A stretch of DNA of 64,000 bases from Calycina herbarum. Taxonomy: Eukaryota > Ascomycota > Leotiomycetes > Helotiales > Pezizellaceae. The notes under the pieces are model-generated. The model searched no databases and had not been told where the DNA came from. It saw only the letters and a program-made list of their open reading frames with translations. Shown piece after piece: positions 1 to 14,700 of the stretch. Location: contig LLEY01000110.1 of NCBI GenBank assembly GCA_001414485.1, positions 124,001 to 188,000 on the forward strand, in the 5' to 3' direction. The position numbers were made by a program, and so were the translations under genes. The first letter of the stretch is position 1. Each line of letters begins with the position of its first letter.

Positions 1-82
1 TAGTGAGTAGTTGAGTAGTTTGTGTTCACACTGTCATGGCTTCTGAAACAGGAAAAATTTCCCAATTAGTTGATATTACATG

Positions 83-1659
83 CTATCTTGCTCGCCGTAT
101 CTCTTCCAGCTGACGAGGACTATACAAAACCGCAGGTTCAGGCGTCTTCAAAGCAGTTATAACAGTTTTCGTTCCCATAGGCCCCATGGGACCTATACCG
201 TATGGCGCTGGCTCTGGGCGTCTTTGTGGTCCCATCTCAATATCCTCAGGTCGCCCTCTACTATTTTCGTTCGAAACACCGCCGGATGGTCCAGATTGAC
301 CAGATCTCCCAACGAGTGAAAATCCACTACTTGCTTTTCTCCTTGAAACGATGTATTCGAAACTTGAAGAGACTTGGGACTTGCTCTTATGATAAAAGGC
401 TGGGAAGAAAACCATGCAGCTACAGATTATTGCAAGGTTCAATTCCACGGTGCTAAATATATTTCAGTCCTCGTAAATATGCCAGGGGCTGGTTTGAAGA
501 TACAAACCTGTATACTGAAACATTCGCTGCATTCCAAAGGACATCTTCGCCCCCAAAGGTCTGGATAACGATCGCTAGTCGTACCACACTCAATGCGCAT
601 GCTCTATCTCAACTGTTAAATCCCGTATTCAAATCCGCGGTTAATGGCAGAAGGACACTTACATTGAACCCGCCATGAAGGGAACCAGCAAAGCAAGTCT
701 TCTCTTCTTGCTAATCTGCAACGTCCGAAGCATGATTGTTGGAATAGCTAAGAGATAACAATCGGTGATGGTATTCAGAGTCGAAAAGACGACCTGCGTA
801 ATGGAAACCGTTTTTGACTTGCACATATTCAATGTCAAGGCCTTCAAAGCTCTGCAATTCACAGTTCGGTAAAGTGAGGTCCCCAAAGCAGGGATAAAGA
901 TGAGTGAGCACATCCCAATTCCAAAATAAACCAATTGACGGCCCTTGTTGCTGTGGATGACCTTGGAGTCAGTATTGCCTTTTCTAGAGGAACGGCTGAG
1001 AAGGAAAGAGGAGGAAACAGTGCTGTGAGAGAATCAACCCTACCTAATACTAAAGAACCTCCAACACAGAAATAAAATTGATAGTTTGATGAGAAATATG
1101 GTTATCGTGTAGAGGCTGTCAATTATGCTTATTTGCTTTTGAAGTGTTAATGACTACACATTCAGTTGGAAGAAAGGCGCCAACTCACAAGAACCGTAGT
1201 TCCAAAAAGAAGATCAAAGGCTCGAATATCCCACAGATGTCGACCGTATCCGATTTTCACCCCTAGATTGCGTCGAATTAGGAGGGATGATTTAAGAGTG
1301 ACTGAAAACTCCTACCTCGAATTACCAGAACGGCTCGGGAAATTGAACCACACTATCATCTCCATTAGACGATTTTTATTCGAAGAGGTTTCAATCTCAT
1401 TCTTACAGCTGCAAGCACACAAGTAACTATGATAAAGTCAGATGATTTCTAACAAAAATGGTGTGACATTCCACTTACTATCGTCCCAACCAATTTTTTG
1501 TCGTGTAATGAGAAAACGTGCGTATATGCGCATTGCAACAAAGATAGTCATCAAACTCATCCAAAAAGAGTCCAGAACAATCAACTGTTGATCGTGATTA
1601 GGAGGATTGATGAAGTTTGACTTGACCCCGGGAGGAGGTTGAGCAGCGGGAAAATCCAT
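83..1659 (-). CDS. PTH11/SAT4-type fungal rhodopsin-domain membrane protein
   Basis: Predicted seven-helix plasma-membrane protein of the fungal PTH11/SAT4 rhodopsin-domain family, which includes candidate surface receptors; no ligand can be inferred. Exons read: 1659-1479, 1426-1407, 1352-1316, 1262-1189, 1135-~1050, ~1012-663, 603-508 and 452-83. Family hallmarks are RIYARFLITRQKIGWDD near the N-terminus, GYGRHLWDIRAFD after the second helix, LYTITIFLIKLSILF, the long hydrophobic FGIGMCSLIFIPALGTS segment, and VELNLAIICSCMVFFPAF before a Gly/Pro/Arg-rich cytoplasmic tail. The start is the first Met of a hydrophobic N-terminal exon. One junction, around 1010-1060, does not close cleanly: the frame entering from exon 5 and the frame of the next exon differ by one base with the obvious GT/AG sites. 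A further intron choice or local decay is therefore possible. The family is clear; the exact protein is not. Confidence 0.72.
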
Positions 1660-1683
1660 GATTACTTGGAACCAGTGAGCAGC

Positions 1684-3890
1684 TAGCTGTATCTCAAGAT
1701 TCCAGATGTGGGGTCACAAGTTAGGTCGCTGTCTGAGAGCATGATAAGAGCAGACGAAGATGCACCAGGCTCGTTGATTTCTTCGACGTGGAGCAAAACC
1801 CCGAGGAAGAGAGAGGCTGGGACAATGGGAAAGCAATAAGTCATATTCCATTGAATACCAAGGCTGAATATAGTGTAAGCACAAAGAGTAGGCGGGAAGG
1901 TCTTCTGGGCTGTGCTGATCAAATCTTTTCTCGTCACTTTGGGTGCAACCCCCTCGATCCCACGGGAAAAGATTAGCGGGAAAAACACACGAAAAATTGA
2001 CAAAGTTAATATGTGAGAAGCCTACGTAACTTCAATCCAAGGAAAATGTCATGAAAGTGCTCCAATGGATTGACTTTCTGCGCGAGGGCGGCAAGACCGT
2101 CAGCAGAGCATCATGAGGTGATTGGCACTGACTTCTTATTCGCTGTAAGCGTAGTTTTCTACCACACCAAGTTCGCAAAATGCTACCGATGAAGAGGTTG
2201 CTGCAGCATTGTGGCAACGAACTAAGCCCCATTCAAATGGCATGTATGCATTTCCTGCAGATAATCAATCCTTCTGTGTAACGAATGGCCCGGGTGGCCA
2301 GTTAAAGCGCATGCGATAATACATATATTCCGTTTAACCGGCCAGCACTTCCCGTGCGAAGCGTGGCAATATCGTGCAACCTCTTCAATCCCTGTACATT
2401 TTACTATTCATATGCAACGAAGCTGTACGGTCTCGAGTCGGCGTCCAATTACTGGTGGAGAATTGTCGTTATATAGTTCGAATTTTCTCATATAACACAT
2501 ATAATAATATTGCGCGAACTAATTTCAACAGGTTTTCTATTAAGGTTCTTCGTGAAAAATTGTTATTCGCCATGGAATTGTAATTCTGCATTGCTACAAT
2601 CATAAGCCAAAAAGCCATCCTGGGCTTGTTTGACCTCTGGAGAGATTGAATACTCAATTGGCTACACTAATTGCTCAATGGAAGCGTTTCTTTCAAAACT
2701 TAAAGATCCACTTCAGAGGTATCTCAAGAAAAAATCCAAATCTCTCAACGGCAAATCTGGCTCCAAGGAATAGTGGTCATCATTTGTATGAACTTGACTC
2801 GAGCCTACGAAGTCAGCAGAAGGTAGTAAATCATCTTCTTGAGTCCCTCTACCAAAACACTTCCCCCTTTCATCTCGCTTAGAATTGGAGGAATTGTATC
2901 CCACTACCCACTCATCCACCTTAGAATTTAAGTCTGCAGAGACTGTTTTGAAGCATGTCAACTTGCGGATGGGTAGTTTCATAATGACTCTCCGAATATG
3001 AAAACTATCCAGATGACGGCTTCAAGGATAGTGAATGGAAACGTCTCTTTTGAGAAAGCCAACAAGCTAAGCGAGTTGGAATAAGGGGTACGATCACTTT
3101 CTATGGAATAGAAAATTATATCATAACAATAGTTCTCACAAGAGTATGTCACCCCCTTCTAGCTTGAAATCGCCATCCCTGCCTTGTAAAAACGGAGTGA
3201 GTAGAATACTTATCACTCGGTCATTTATATCGGCTCTCTTTTCGAAAAGCTATCCAGAATGATATTTTGGAAAGATTAGGACAATTGGAGTAAAAATTCC
3301 CAGATTCTCTTAGACTGCTTTAGCTAGTAGCTTTGAGTATTCTAGACTGTCTAGTATTATAATTAGTAGAAGGAGATGAGCATTCTTACAGTCTACCTAC
3401 ACCACGAAGCCTTAAATTTCCTGTGCGATTCTGTTTTATTGAATCCTCTGAACATATTCGTCCTATGTAAACCCCCTTCTTCTTTTCCCGGTTGACCAGC
3501 TCAACTAATCCGATCCACACCACAGCCAAAAGCTAGCCAAAAACCACTTTGAAAATAGAGCAAGCTAGCTTACAAATACAAAGATGGTAACGCATTTGCA
3601 CAAAACCCCCTTCTCAATCTCGTGATGGATATTGAATGTGGCAGTAAATACTCCGTACTTCAGGTTCGTACCTGCCTGTCCAGCCCTCGTTAGGTGATTT
3701 GAGTACGCACTTAGAACAATTTACGACTATTAACCCATGTGTTTTGGAACAAGTTCTAAAGTACTGGAACAACAGGTAATAATTTATTTAATGCCGCGAG
3801 CCAACTTTGGAGAGCACCCTAGACTGGAATATTACGTCAGCATCTTCGACTGTCAACTTTTTCAAAAACGACTTTTTAATTAGTCGCGCG
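1684..3890. other. Intergenic stretch, no supported gene
   Basis: Several open frames of 60-110 codons occur on both strands, but none shows a recognisable domain, splice-supported extension or consistent composition. The stretch from about 2,980 to 3,880 is AT-richer and contains no convincing reading frame. It is most simply the upstream region of the divergent receptor and thiolase genes. Confidence 0.5.
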
Positions 3891-3970
3891 ACATGCAACA
3901 AAAATCTGAACTGAAACCCCGGAAGTGGCGGTTAAGACATTACCCGTATTTCCCCACCAGAGCTTCCTAC

Positions 3971-3976
3971 CCGAGG
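3971..3976 (+). promoter_or_regulatory. FarA/FarB-type hexamer CCGAGG upstream of thiolase
   Basis: The hexamer CCGAGG (CCTCGG on the other strand) lies about 131 bases before the thiolase start codon. In Aspergillus and related fungi this hexamer is the core site of the FarA/FarB Zn2Cys6 regulators that induce fatty-acid beta-oxidation genes. A 6-mer occurs often by chance, so the support is its position before a beta-oxidation type gene. The pyrimidine-rich tract at 4,030-4,080 is typical of a fungal core promoter or 5' leader. Confidence 0.35.
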
Positions 3977-4106
3977 TTTCAAATAACAAAAAGGCGAAAG
4001 AGTGGTGAACCATTTAACTCTCAATTGAATTTCTCCTCTCCTCTCCTTCCCGTTCATCTCTCTCATCTCTCTCTCAGAACTTGTCCCAATCTTCAACCCT
4101 CTCAAA

Positions 4107-5372
4107 ATGACCACCCCAGTCCTCCGCAAAGGCCTCTCCGCAATCCTCCAAAAATCCCCAACCGACATCGTAATCCTCTCCTCCCTCCGCACCCCCATAA
4201 CCCGTTCCTACAAAGGTTCCCTCAAAGACGCCTACCCCGAAGAACTCCTCTCGACAGTCCTCAAGCAAACCCTCTCCTCCAACCCCTCCCTAGATCCAGC
4301 ACTAATAAACGATGTCTCCGTGGGAGTCGTGCTCTCCGAACTCGGCGGCTCAAAAGCCGGTCGTATGGCCATGAACCACGCCGGTCTTCCCACAACCACC
4401 TCTTTCTATACTGTGAATAGAGCTTGTAGCAGTTCTTTGCAGGCGATTACCAATGTGGCGAGTCAGATTGGGATGGGTATGATTGATATTGGTATCGGAG
4501 GGGGGATGGAGAGTATGACGAGGAATTACGGGTCAAAGGCTATACCTGTGGATTTATGGCCGGAACTGAGGGATAGCGAGGAAGCAGATGTTAGGGATTG
4601 TATTATGCCTATGGGACTTACCAGCGAGAATGTGGCGGAGAGGTATGGAGTTAGTAGGAGTGATCAAGATGCTTTTGCGGTGGAATCACATCGCAAAGCG
4701 AAGAAGGCGCAGGATGAGGGGTTATTCGATTCGGAAATCGTGCCTGTGAACACTCGTTTTCAAGAGGTCGATAAGAAAGGGGAGAAGGTGGGGGAGTTAC
4801 AACAAATTACTGTCACGAAGGATGATGGGATTCGAGCCAATGCTTCGATAGAGGGGATGCAAAAGTTGAAACCTGCTTTCAAGGAGAATGGTACCTCGAC
4901 GGCTGGAAATTCCTCGCAGATCTCGGATGGAGCTGCGGCTACCTTGATGATGAGGAGGAGTACGGCTACAGAGTTGGGCTTGACTTCTTCGATTATTGGG
5001 AAGTGGGCTGGAACCCAGGTTGCTGGTTGCAAACCTGACGAGATGGGAATTGGACCTGCTCTTGCAATTCCCAAACTTCTGGAGATGACTGGATTGACCA
5101 AGGAAGATATCGGTATTTGGGAGATCAATGAAGCTTTTGCTAGTCAAGCTCTCTATACCCTGAGAGAATTGGGATTGGAAAAGGCTCTGGCTGAAGGAAG
5201 AGTAAACCCCAAAGGTGGTGCAATTGCTCTCGGGCATCCACTTGGTGCCACAGGTGGGAGAATGTTGGCAGGTCTCTTACCAGAGCTGGAGAGGCAAGGT
5301 TTTCAAACTGGAGTTGTAAGCATGTGTATAGGCACTGGCATGGGAATGGCTGGACTTTTCGTGAGAGAGTAG
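4107..5372 (+). CDS. 3-ketoacyl-CoA thiolase (acetyl-CoA C-acyltransferase), intronless
   Basis: Thiolase of 421 residues, the usual family length. It cleaves 3-ketoacyl-CoA with CoA in beta-oxidation, or condenses acetyl-CoA in reverse. The nucleophile is Cys107 in NRACSSSLQA. The second signature NPKGGAIALGHPLGATGG carries His377, and the third, CIGTGMGMAGLF, carries Cys407. NEAFASQAL matches the conserved Asn-Glu-Ala-Phe block. The sequence resembles fungal POT1/FOX3-type thiolases more than ERG10. The N-terminus lacks a clean PTS2 (R-L-x5-H/Q-L) and the C-terminus, ending FVRE, is not a PTS1, so peroxisomal location cannot be assumed. The start is supported by a CAAAATGACC context after a CT-rich leader. 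A CCGAGG hexamer upstream fits induction by fatty acids. No introns; neighbours are unrelated. Confidence 0.93.
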   Translation: MTTPVLRKGLSAILQKSPTDIVILSSLRTPITRSYKGSLKDAYPEELLSTVLKQTLSSNPSLDPALINDVSVGVVLSELGGSKAGRMAMNHAGLPTTTSFYTVNRACSSSLQAITNVASQIGMGMIDIGIGGGMESMTRNYGSKAIPVDLWPELRDSEEADVRDCIMPMGLTSENVAERYGVSRSDQDAFAVESHRKAKKAQDEGLFDSEIVPVNTRFQEVDKKGEKVGELQQITVTKDDGIRANASIEGMQKLKPAFKENGTSTAGNSSQISDGAAATLMMRRSTATELGLTSSIIGKWAGTQVAGCKPDEMGIGPALAIPKLLEMTGLTKEDIGIWEINEAFASQALYTLRELGLEKALAEGRVNPKGGAIALGHPLGATGGRMLAGLLPELERQGFQTGVVSMCIGTGMGMAGLFVRE

Positions 5373-5558
5373 TTTGCAATTGTACAAAAACATTATATTC
5401 ATGAGCTGTCCCAAACAATTACATTAATGAATTGTGGTCAAGGAACGAATAGCATTACGGCATTACCAGATCCCCAACGCCATGCTTGCTAAAATAAACG
5501 CAGACCTACTTAAAACCAACGGAATGAGCAACCTGCTGCAAAAACCCAAATGAGCCCC

Positions 5559-6467
5559 TTAGTACGTGATGATGTGACTAAAGTGTCCCGGAACCTTCAT
5601 TCGACACTTCTCACAATCCGCTCGATATCCCATACTGAAGCTCTTTTTCATTCCAGGAGCGTTTTCTCCACCAAACCCAGTCCAATTCCTGAGACTATGC
5701 TTCGAGCGCTGGTGTCCTTTCTTCGTTGGTGTCTCCTTTTCAGGTTGTGACGAATGATCCACCTCCATTTGCATGTCACTCAGTGATTCCAGAATAACAC
5801 TCGGGCTCATCTCACCCTCACTAATAGGACTTGGCAATCGTCTTCCTCGTCGAAACCGGTCAACCATAGCCTCGTCATCTGCGAACTCGGCATCTTGGTT
5901 GAGTGAAGCCTTCTCGGATCGAATATATGGTGCGAATGAACTGTGTATTGGCGTTGGGATACGACCCGCGATACTGACAGATGGATCGGCATGAAATGGG
6001 CCTGGTGATAGATGGACCGAGTCTGACATCTCGTAGTCGTCGGAATACATGGCAACATCGGATATTTGGGTCGACGCTTGGGAACTGAATGGCGAACCCT
6101 GACCACTCTGTGTTATCGTACATGTTGGAGAAGAGGAATATGGCGAGAAGAAGGATCGTGGTTCATCGGAGGGAGGTTTGTCTTCAGCGTCCGAATCTGC
6201 CGGCGTGATAGTTGGAGGCACAGCTGGTTCAGAGGTATAGTGTGTATTATATATGAATGGCGGGGATACAGGTCGAGCAAGGTTCGGTGATTGTCGGTGA
6301 GGTAGAGTAGCAATCCGGCGTTTCTACTACGCGTAAGTTTGACAAACTTTGGGAATTGCATCATGTTTTGAGAAGCTTACAGATCGATGTTCGCTGAAGC
6401 CTGCTGGGTTGGTCTCTCCTTCGTCGTCCCTTACGCGCTTTCGACTGCTCCATTGTTGGGCAAACAT
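5559..6467 (-). CDS. Conserved fungal protein with C-terminal Cys pair, unknown function
   Basis: Two exons, 6467-6381 and 6323-5559, joined in phase 0 across a 57-base intron with GTAAGC at the donor, give 283 residues. The protein begins MFAQQWSSRKRVRDDEGETN, then KRRIATLPHR, and continues as a Ser/Pro/Asp-rich, probably disordered chain. It includes RFRRGRRLPSPISEGEMSP and ends with a compact block, MGYRADCEKCRMKVPGHFSH. The CxxC plus a following His could bind zinc. The basic patches suggest a nuclear protein, but this is inference. I recognise the C-terminal block as a pattern seen in uncharacterised ascomycete proteins but can name no function. The intron placement is supported because the upstream exon reads in frame directly into the main open frame. 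Confidence 0.72.
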
Positions 6468-9550
<3,083 letters not shown>

Positions 9551-10644
9551 AAGGGAGAGGCATTGGGGCGCGGCGTTTTAAGGAAAGGACTTTGTTATAC
9601 CATTTCGAGAAAAAAGTTGATTTCGATTCAATGCACTGATAGATCATCGAGCATTTTATAGAGAGCACCAAAAATGAAAATTGCTTTGAGGGATAACATT
9701 GGCTCTTTCAATTTGCCAGGGGATTTATTTTTTGCCCCCTTGGGTGACCCGACTTCCTTTTCGCTAATACGTATACCTTTAGGTGGAAATATGGTCTAGA
9801 AGAATCCGGGGAGTTTGAAAAAATTTAACATCTTCACTTACATCACGAGCCAATGACTTGGGCACGTTGTACGAGATTTCTCCGAACACCTCTTTTCAAT
9901 AGTTCGGAGGTATTGACCTGCTAATTTTGTTTTTTGGTATATTCTAGGCAGGCTCACATATTACTTGGTTGACTTGGATGTACGCGGGCAGCTTGAATTT
10001 ACAAGTTTTACTTTTTCTTGCGCAGTACTATCGAACGGGTGTTTCTGAGATGGTGCCATGAGTTCTTGAAGTCTGTACCTGTGTACGTACCAGCAATAGA
10101 AAAGCATTTTCCGGATCCCAAGGGACCTAAAATCAAAGAAAAGCAGCAAGGTGCTGTAGGATGTTTGGATTAAGTCACAAAGCAAACAACAGTAGTACAC
10201 TTTTGATCTTGATTGAAATCATCAAGCAACTGAAATCAGGTTGAGGAAGATGATGGATGGTGTCGGAAAGGTCATGGTTGAGCTTCAAGACTTTGTTTGA
10301 TTCCTGTCTGTAGGAAAGACGTGGAAGACTTACTAGGTAGGTTGACAAGTCCTTTCGTTCGTGTGAGATCTCTAGGTCCTTCCTTGCCTTGGTCGTTGGG
10401 AGTTGAAGTCGCTACCTACTTCCCTCACAGCACCATGACGAAGCCATAAGTGAAAAGTCGACAACGGAAGGCACGACCTGACCCCTTGCCAACATTTCTT
10501 TTTAAAACTTTTTGTAGAGGGAGAGCGGGTTCAACCTCTCTCTCGAGACCGGATGCAATGCTTAATTTCCAAAAAAAAACAACAACACCAAAAAAAACAA
10601 CAACACCTATCTATGCAAATGCTCAAGTTATGCAAAAATGACAC
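9551..10644. other. Convergent intergenic region, nothing supported
   Basis: This is the 3' flank shared by DAHP synthase and the convergent aldo/keto reductase. Small frames on the minus strand (9,961-10,200) lack any recognisable feature. A short imperfect direct repeat of the type A(n)CAACAACACC occurs twice at about 10,570-10,607. Confidence 0.45.
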
Positions 10645-11793
10645 CTACAACTTACTATCCCTAGAAACAGGAACATCCTCCTCAGTGACGCCCTTAACAA
10701 CCCTCTCATTCACATACCCCACATCCGGACTCGCCCAAGTGAAATCCTTCCACTCCCCCAAGATCTTCCAAATCCCCTCTGCTAACCCCTCGATCTCCTT
10801 TCTCCTCTCCAAACTCCATTCCCGCTTCTCTTTTTCTACGCTCCTCCCATTGAGTTCAAACCCATCAAGGATACTATTCCAAACCTTCATCGTCTCCTCC
10901 AACTCCGCAAGATTACTGACCCCCATAACACTAACGCCCAACCCACCCTCTCCCCCCAAAACAGCAGCTTGTATCGCCCACTGTTCCAACGCCCATCTAA
11001 TAGCCACAACTTCCAATTTCTCTCCCTTAGACTCCACGAATTTCACAGCCTCCATGGCCTTTTCCCGTAAAGCATGGGGAGCAGGATGGAAATCCCCCTT
11101 CCCACCAACGGGTACGCCTTTGCTCCTCAGTAATCCCATACCCAAAAAACTAGCGTTGGGCACAACACTAACACCCGCCCTCCTCAACCTCTCCAATCCC
11201 TGAGTTTTCAACGCTTGGTTTTGCAGTGTGAAATTGGCGTAGGACATCACTACATCCAACGGTTCCCCCGTTTCTTTCAATATCATTTCTGCCAAATCGG
11301 CGAGGAGAGGAACGGGATAGCCAGAGATACCGATGTATTTTATTGTTCCTTGGGTATCCCTTATATACCTCAATTCCTTGATTGCGCCAAGGACCTCGGG
11401 GGCGGACACGAATTCTACGTCGTGGCAGTATACTACGTCTAAGTAGGTTGTGTGTAGTCTTTGGAGACTTCTGCGAATTGAATATTGTACCCAAGCTGGT
11501 GTGTAATCAAAGGAACTCCCTGCTATTCGCCCGACTTTTGTGAGGATCTGGTAGGAGGCTCTAGGATGCGATTTTAGGACTGAAGGTTGCGAAAGGGCAT
11601 TGCCCAAGAGGATTTCGGAGGGCCCGTAGTAGGGGGAGGTATCGAAGGCTCTTACACCTTGCGCGAGGGCGGAGGCGATTATTTGGTTGGAAGGGATGGA
11701 GGCGATGGAGGGGTTGTAGAGGTTATTGAAGGTTGCTGTTCCGCAGATTAGGGGTGGGAGGATTTGGGAGAGGGGGGGTTGGGTTGGTGCCAT
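10645..11793 (-). CDS. ARA2: Aldo/keto reductase, D-arabinose 1-dehydrogenase (ARA2-like)
   Basis: Single-exon gene of 382 residues. The catalytic tetrad of aldo/keto reductases is visible: Asp51 and Tyr56 in FDTSPYYGPSE, Lys86 in LTKVGR and His124 in YCHDVEF. The late motif VAIRWALEQ, followed by SVMGVSNLAELEE, forms the cofactor-binding end of the barrel. The overall pattern, LICGTATFN..RAFDTSPYYGPSE..DVVYCHDVEF, fits the Ara2 subgroup. Yeast Ara2 is an NAD-dependent D-arabinose dehydrogenase leading to D-erythroascorbate. The substrate assignment is by family resemblance and could instead be another sugar or aldehyde. It is slightly longer than yeast Ara2, with an Arg/Glu-rich C-terminal segment. 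It converges on the DAHP synthase gene. Confidence 0.85.
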   Translation of the reverse strand: MAPTQPPLSQILPPLICGTATFNNLYNPSIASIPSNQIIASALAQGVRAFDTSPYYGPSEILLGNALSQPSVLKSHPRASYQILTKVGRIAGSSFDYTPAWVQYSIRRSLQRLHTTYLDVVYCHDVEFVSAPEVLGAIKELRYIRDTQGTIKYIGISGYPVPLLADLAEMILKETGEPLDVVMSYANFTLQNQALKTQGLERLRRAGVSVVPNASFLGMGLLRSKGVPVGGKGDFHPAPHALREKAMEAVKFVESKGEKLEVVAIRWALEQWAIQAAVLGGEGGLGVSVMGVSNLAELEETMKVWNSILDGFELNGRSVEKEKREWSLERRKEIEGLAEGIWKILGEWKDFTWASPDVGYVNERVVKGVTEEDVPVSRDSKL

Positions 11794-14700
11794 TTTTTGG
11801 GGGGAGGTTGAGAAGTGACGAGAGGAAAGGGTTCTATGGAATTTGTTGATGAGGGAGGGTTTTTGGATTGGGAGTCTTGCGATAATAATTTCCCTCAGAG
11901 TTTATGGGAGGGAAGGTGAATGGATGGGGGTGTGCAAAAAAAATAAAAATTGTAGGAGTCGTAAGTATGGAGAAATAAAGCTTCAAGCTAAAACGTTGCC
12001 CCACCGAGGGGCCGATAAGGGTCCCCCCGCCATCGTTTCCCGTCAGAAATATAATGGGGGTGTTGAGGAGGCTAGCGTTGTCGACATTGTTAAGGTGTTT
12101 GGGAGTGAGAGGTTGTGTGGTTGTGTGGTTGGACGAATCAAGGGGGGTTGATAGGAAGAGTGTTGTTGTTGGATTAAAAAAGGTTGTGATGGTAATCAAG
12201 CACGTCATGAATTTCCTCGGTTGTCCTGCAGCTTGAATGGCCTCCCCGTGACTCTATTTTCAGGGATTCTTTTTGAAAGTTCTGAGATATTGAGACGTCT
12301 TGCTTCATGATAACCAAATCGAACACTCCTTCATCTGAACGAGGTTTGTCTGATCTCAATTTCTTGAAAGTAGCAGTAAATAATCATCCTCGGGATATTC
12401 CTGCTCCAGAGAAACCGCCGATGGCCGATGGCGCGCGACTCACCGTCCCGACATCTGCAACATGGCTGCATTGAGGCGTCCGAAGGACAGACGAGACAAG
12501 GATATTTGTAACAAATCAGAGGAGCGGTGAGGACATCGTGGGTGTCACAACATGGATTGAAAAAAGTACACGATATGTAAATATCTACCTCGGTACATCG
12601 AATGTAGCATATGGTGGATATTAATTTGTGCAACTGTTGATCCAGATGATTGAATTCTTGTGTACTCGTCTCGTGTCGCAATACAGGGTAGGTATGGGTA
12701 TGTAGGGGAGGAGCGGATGTCTTGCCGGCGGGTAATAACTTTTGCCTTGAGAGGGGAGTGCTCGTGTGATGGGAATAGGAAGTTGTAGGAGATTGAAAGT
12801 TTAGTTGGATTTCAAATGAGTTGGAAATATAACCTGGAAACTGATGTGACCCTAAAATAACCCTGGATAGATGAATATTTGGCACAAAATTTCAATATCA
12901 CGTGATTATATATATCTGACTCTGTCTGACTTGACACTACTTCGGACAGCAGTAAACGAAGTGATAGTTATATGTGTCCTCTTTTTCAAAGGGGTTGTTA
13001 TAAAATATTGGAGTTGTCGTTGGACTTGCATTCCCATGTACTTGCTCGTTGACATTACTCTGTGAACGCCTGCTTTCACTTTGATTGTACGAAACGGGCT
13101 AGGATACTCGAAAGGGCTGTTTGAGAAGGGTTAGAAGAATTAAAAAGTTAGATTCTTGAATCTTCTATAACCTTCAGAATAATATCTGTAATTGTGCGAA
13201 AGGTACTCGGGTAACAAAAGAGGGGTTGTACAGAGTAATGCTCTTGGATTTTAATCTCAAGGTACAATGGTGAACTTGAGTGCTATCAAGAAAAAATCAG
13301 ACGCTGTTGTTATCAAGGAAGCGAAACTTGAATATATGTAAGACGAGACTGACAGTTGCACCCGATTCTTCAACTTGTCCGAATTTTTTTGTAGATCAGT
13401 TGCAATTGTGGTCAGAGAAGGATTACAACAAGTAAGAATTCTTTTGAAATACTGGATCATATAAGAATTTCCGAGACCATAGAGGGAGGGGTGAAATCCT
13501 CCCATCATTGCTGACACCACCGAAGTCAAGCACCTTGTTGGCTAGCACTGAATCGGAGGAAAAGAATGGAGAGACATGTGATATTTGATCCAAGTAGAAA
13601 GTCGTTCATCTGAAGACTGAAACCAGACTCCTTATCAACCTCGGACTTTCAACTAGCGGTCACCAGACAGGAATTTTGATAACAGAAAAGATAGGGCTGC
13701 TATAAGCACATTCCAAACTAACATCATCATTAGCCACTTGAGCCCAGAATAGTACTCGGTCAGAGCAACAAGACAGGAGTGGGTTTCAACCAGCCTAGTT
13801 CAACCCATCAAGGCAAGCTACGAAAGGAGAAGGCTCTTTCTTATGCATAAGTTTCAAGCGCTCAGGTACACCTGCAGCCTTTTTTCAGCCACTGACTAGC
13901 GCAGGGAGACAAGAGTACATGGTACATTTCGTTCTCGAACATCAGAGCATGAAGGAATATGTCGAGGACTTTATCCAACCAAAAGAACGAAGTCGATAAT
14001 TTCTCCGCATGCAACTGCATGACATCGCAGTTCAGCCTATTCTAGGCCGAGGCACTCACATCAGCTCTTGAGGAATTGCCCGCAGCCGCTGAGCTCCACT
14101 GGGGCTATTGAAGTCAATGTTTTTCGAGACTAGAGACTAGAGTACCGGGGCCGGTACCGGTAACTAGGCAAGGGGGAACTTTGAGGGCAGTTTGGGAGTT
14201 CTACTCCCAGGAGTTGAGTTCCCTAGTGAGTTATATCGTGGTGAGAGTTGGGCTGAGAGAAGAGGAGTTTAGGCGGCTAAATCTCCTTCTGAATGTTAGC
14301 TTGGGCATCGCCGTTCTGGGTTGTGATGGTTTTGATGTTGTTTTCATCTTTGATGTTTGCGGTGTTGTGTTGAAATTGGCAGCGGTCAGGCCATTAATTT
14401 GGTAGTTTGGTAGTTTGGTAGTTTGGTAGTTTGGTAGGGAGGGGTATGAGGCGAAAATCCGGGCTGCTTTGGGCTTGGTGGGGAAGCAGTTAACCAGTCC
14501 AGCCAGCCGAAGCTCCCGACTGCTGAACTCAGCGTCATCAAGCTCCAAAGACCTTGGAAGGCCAAACCTTCTGGTCAACAGCGGTGGGAGCCATTCAATC
14601 CCATTCAATCCCCCTCAACTCTCCCTCCCCTCTCCATCTCCACCTCCCAAATTCTCCCTTCTTGGAATCTGTGAATAGCCTCGTGCTCTCCTACGCAATC

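Noticed and set aside
1683..2003. 106-codon minus-strand open frame with hydrophobic stretches
   Set aside because: It ends 24 bases before the receptor gene start, has no domain or splice partner, and would occupy that gene's promoter.
9961..10200. 79-codon minus-strand frame with many Cys and Tyr
   Set aside because: No signal peptide pattern, no homology recognised, and it lies in the convergent 3' region.
12331..12885. 184-codon minus-strand open frame
   Set aside because: Composition is random-looking (scattered Cys, His, Tyr), with no conserved block and no consistent start context.
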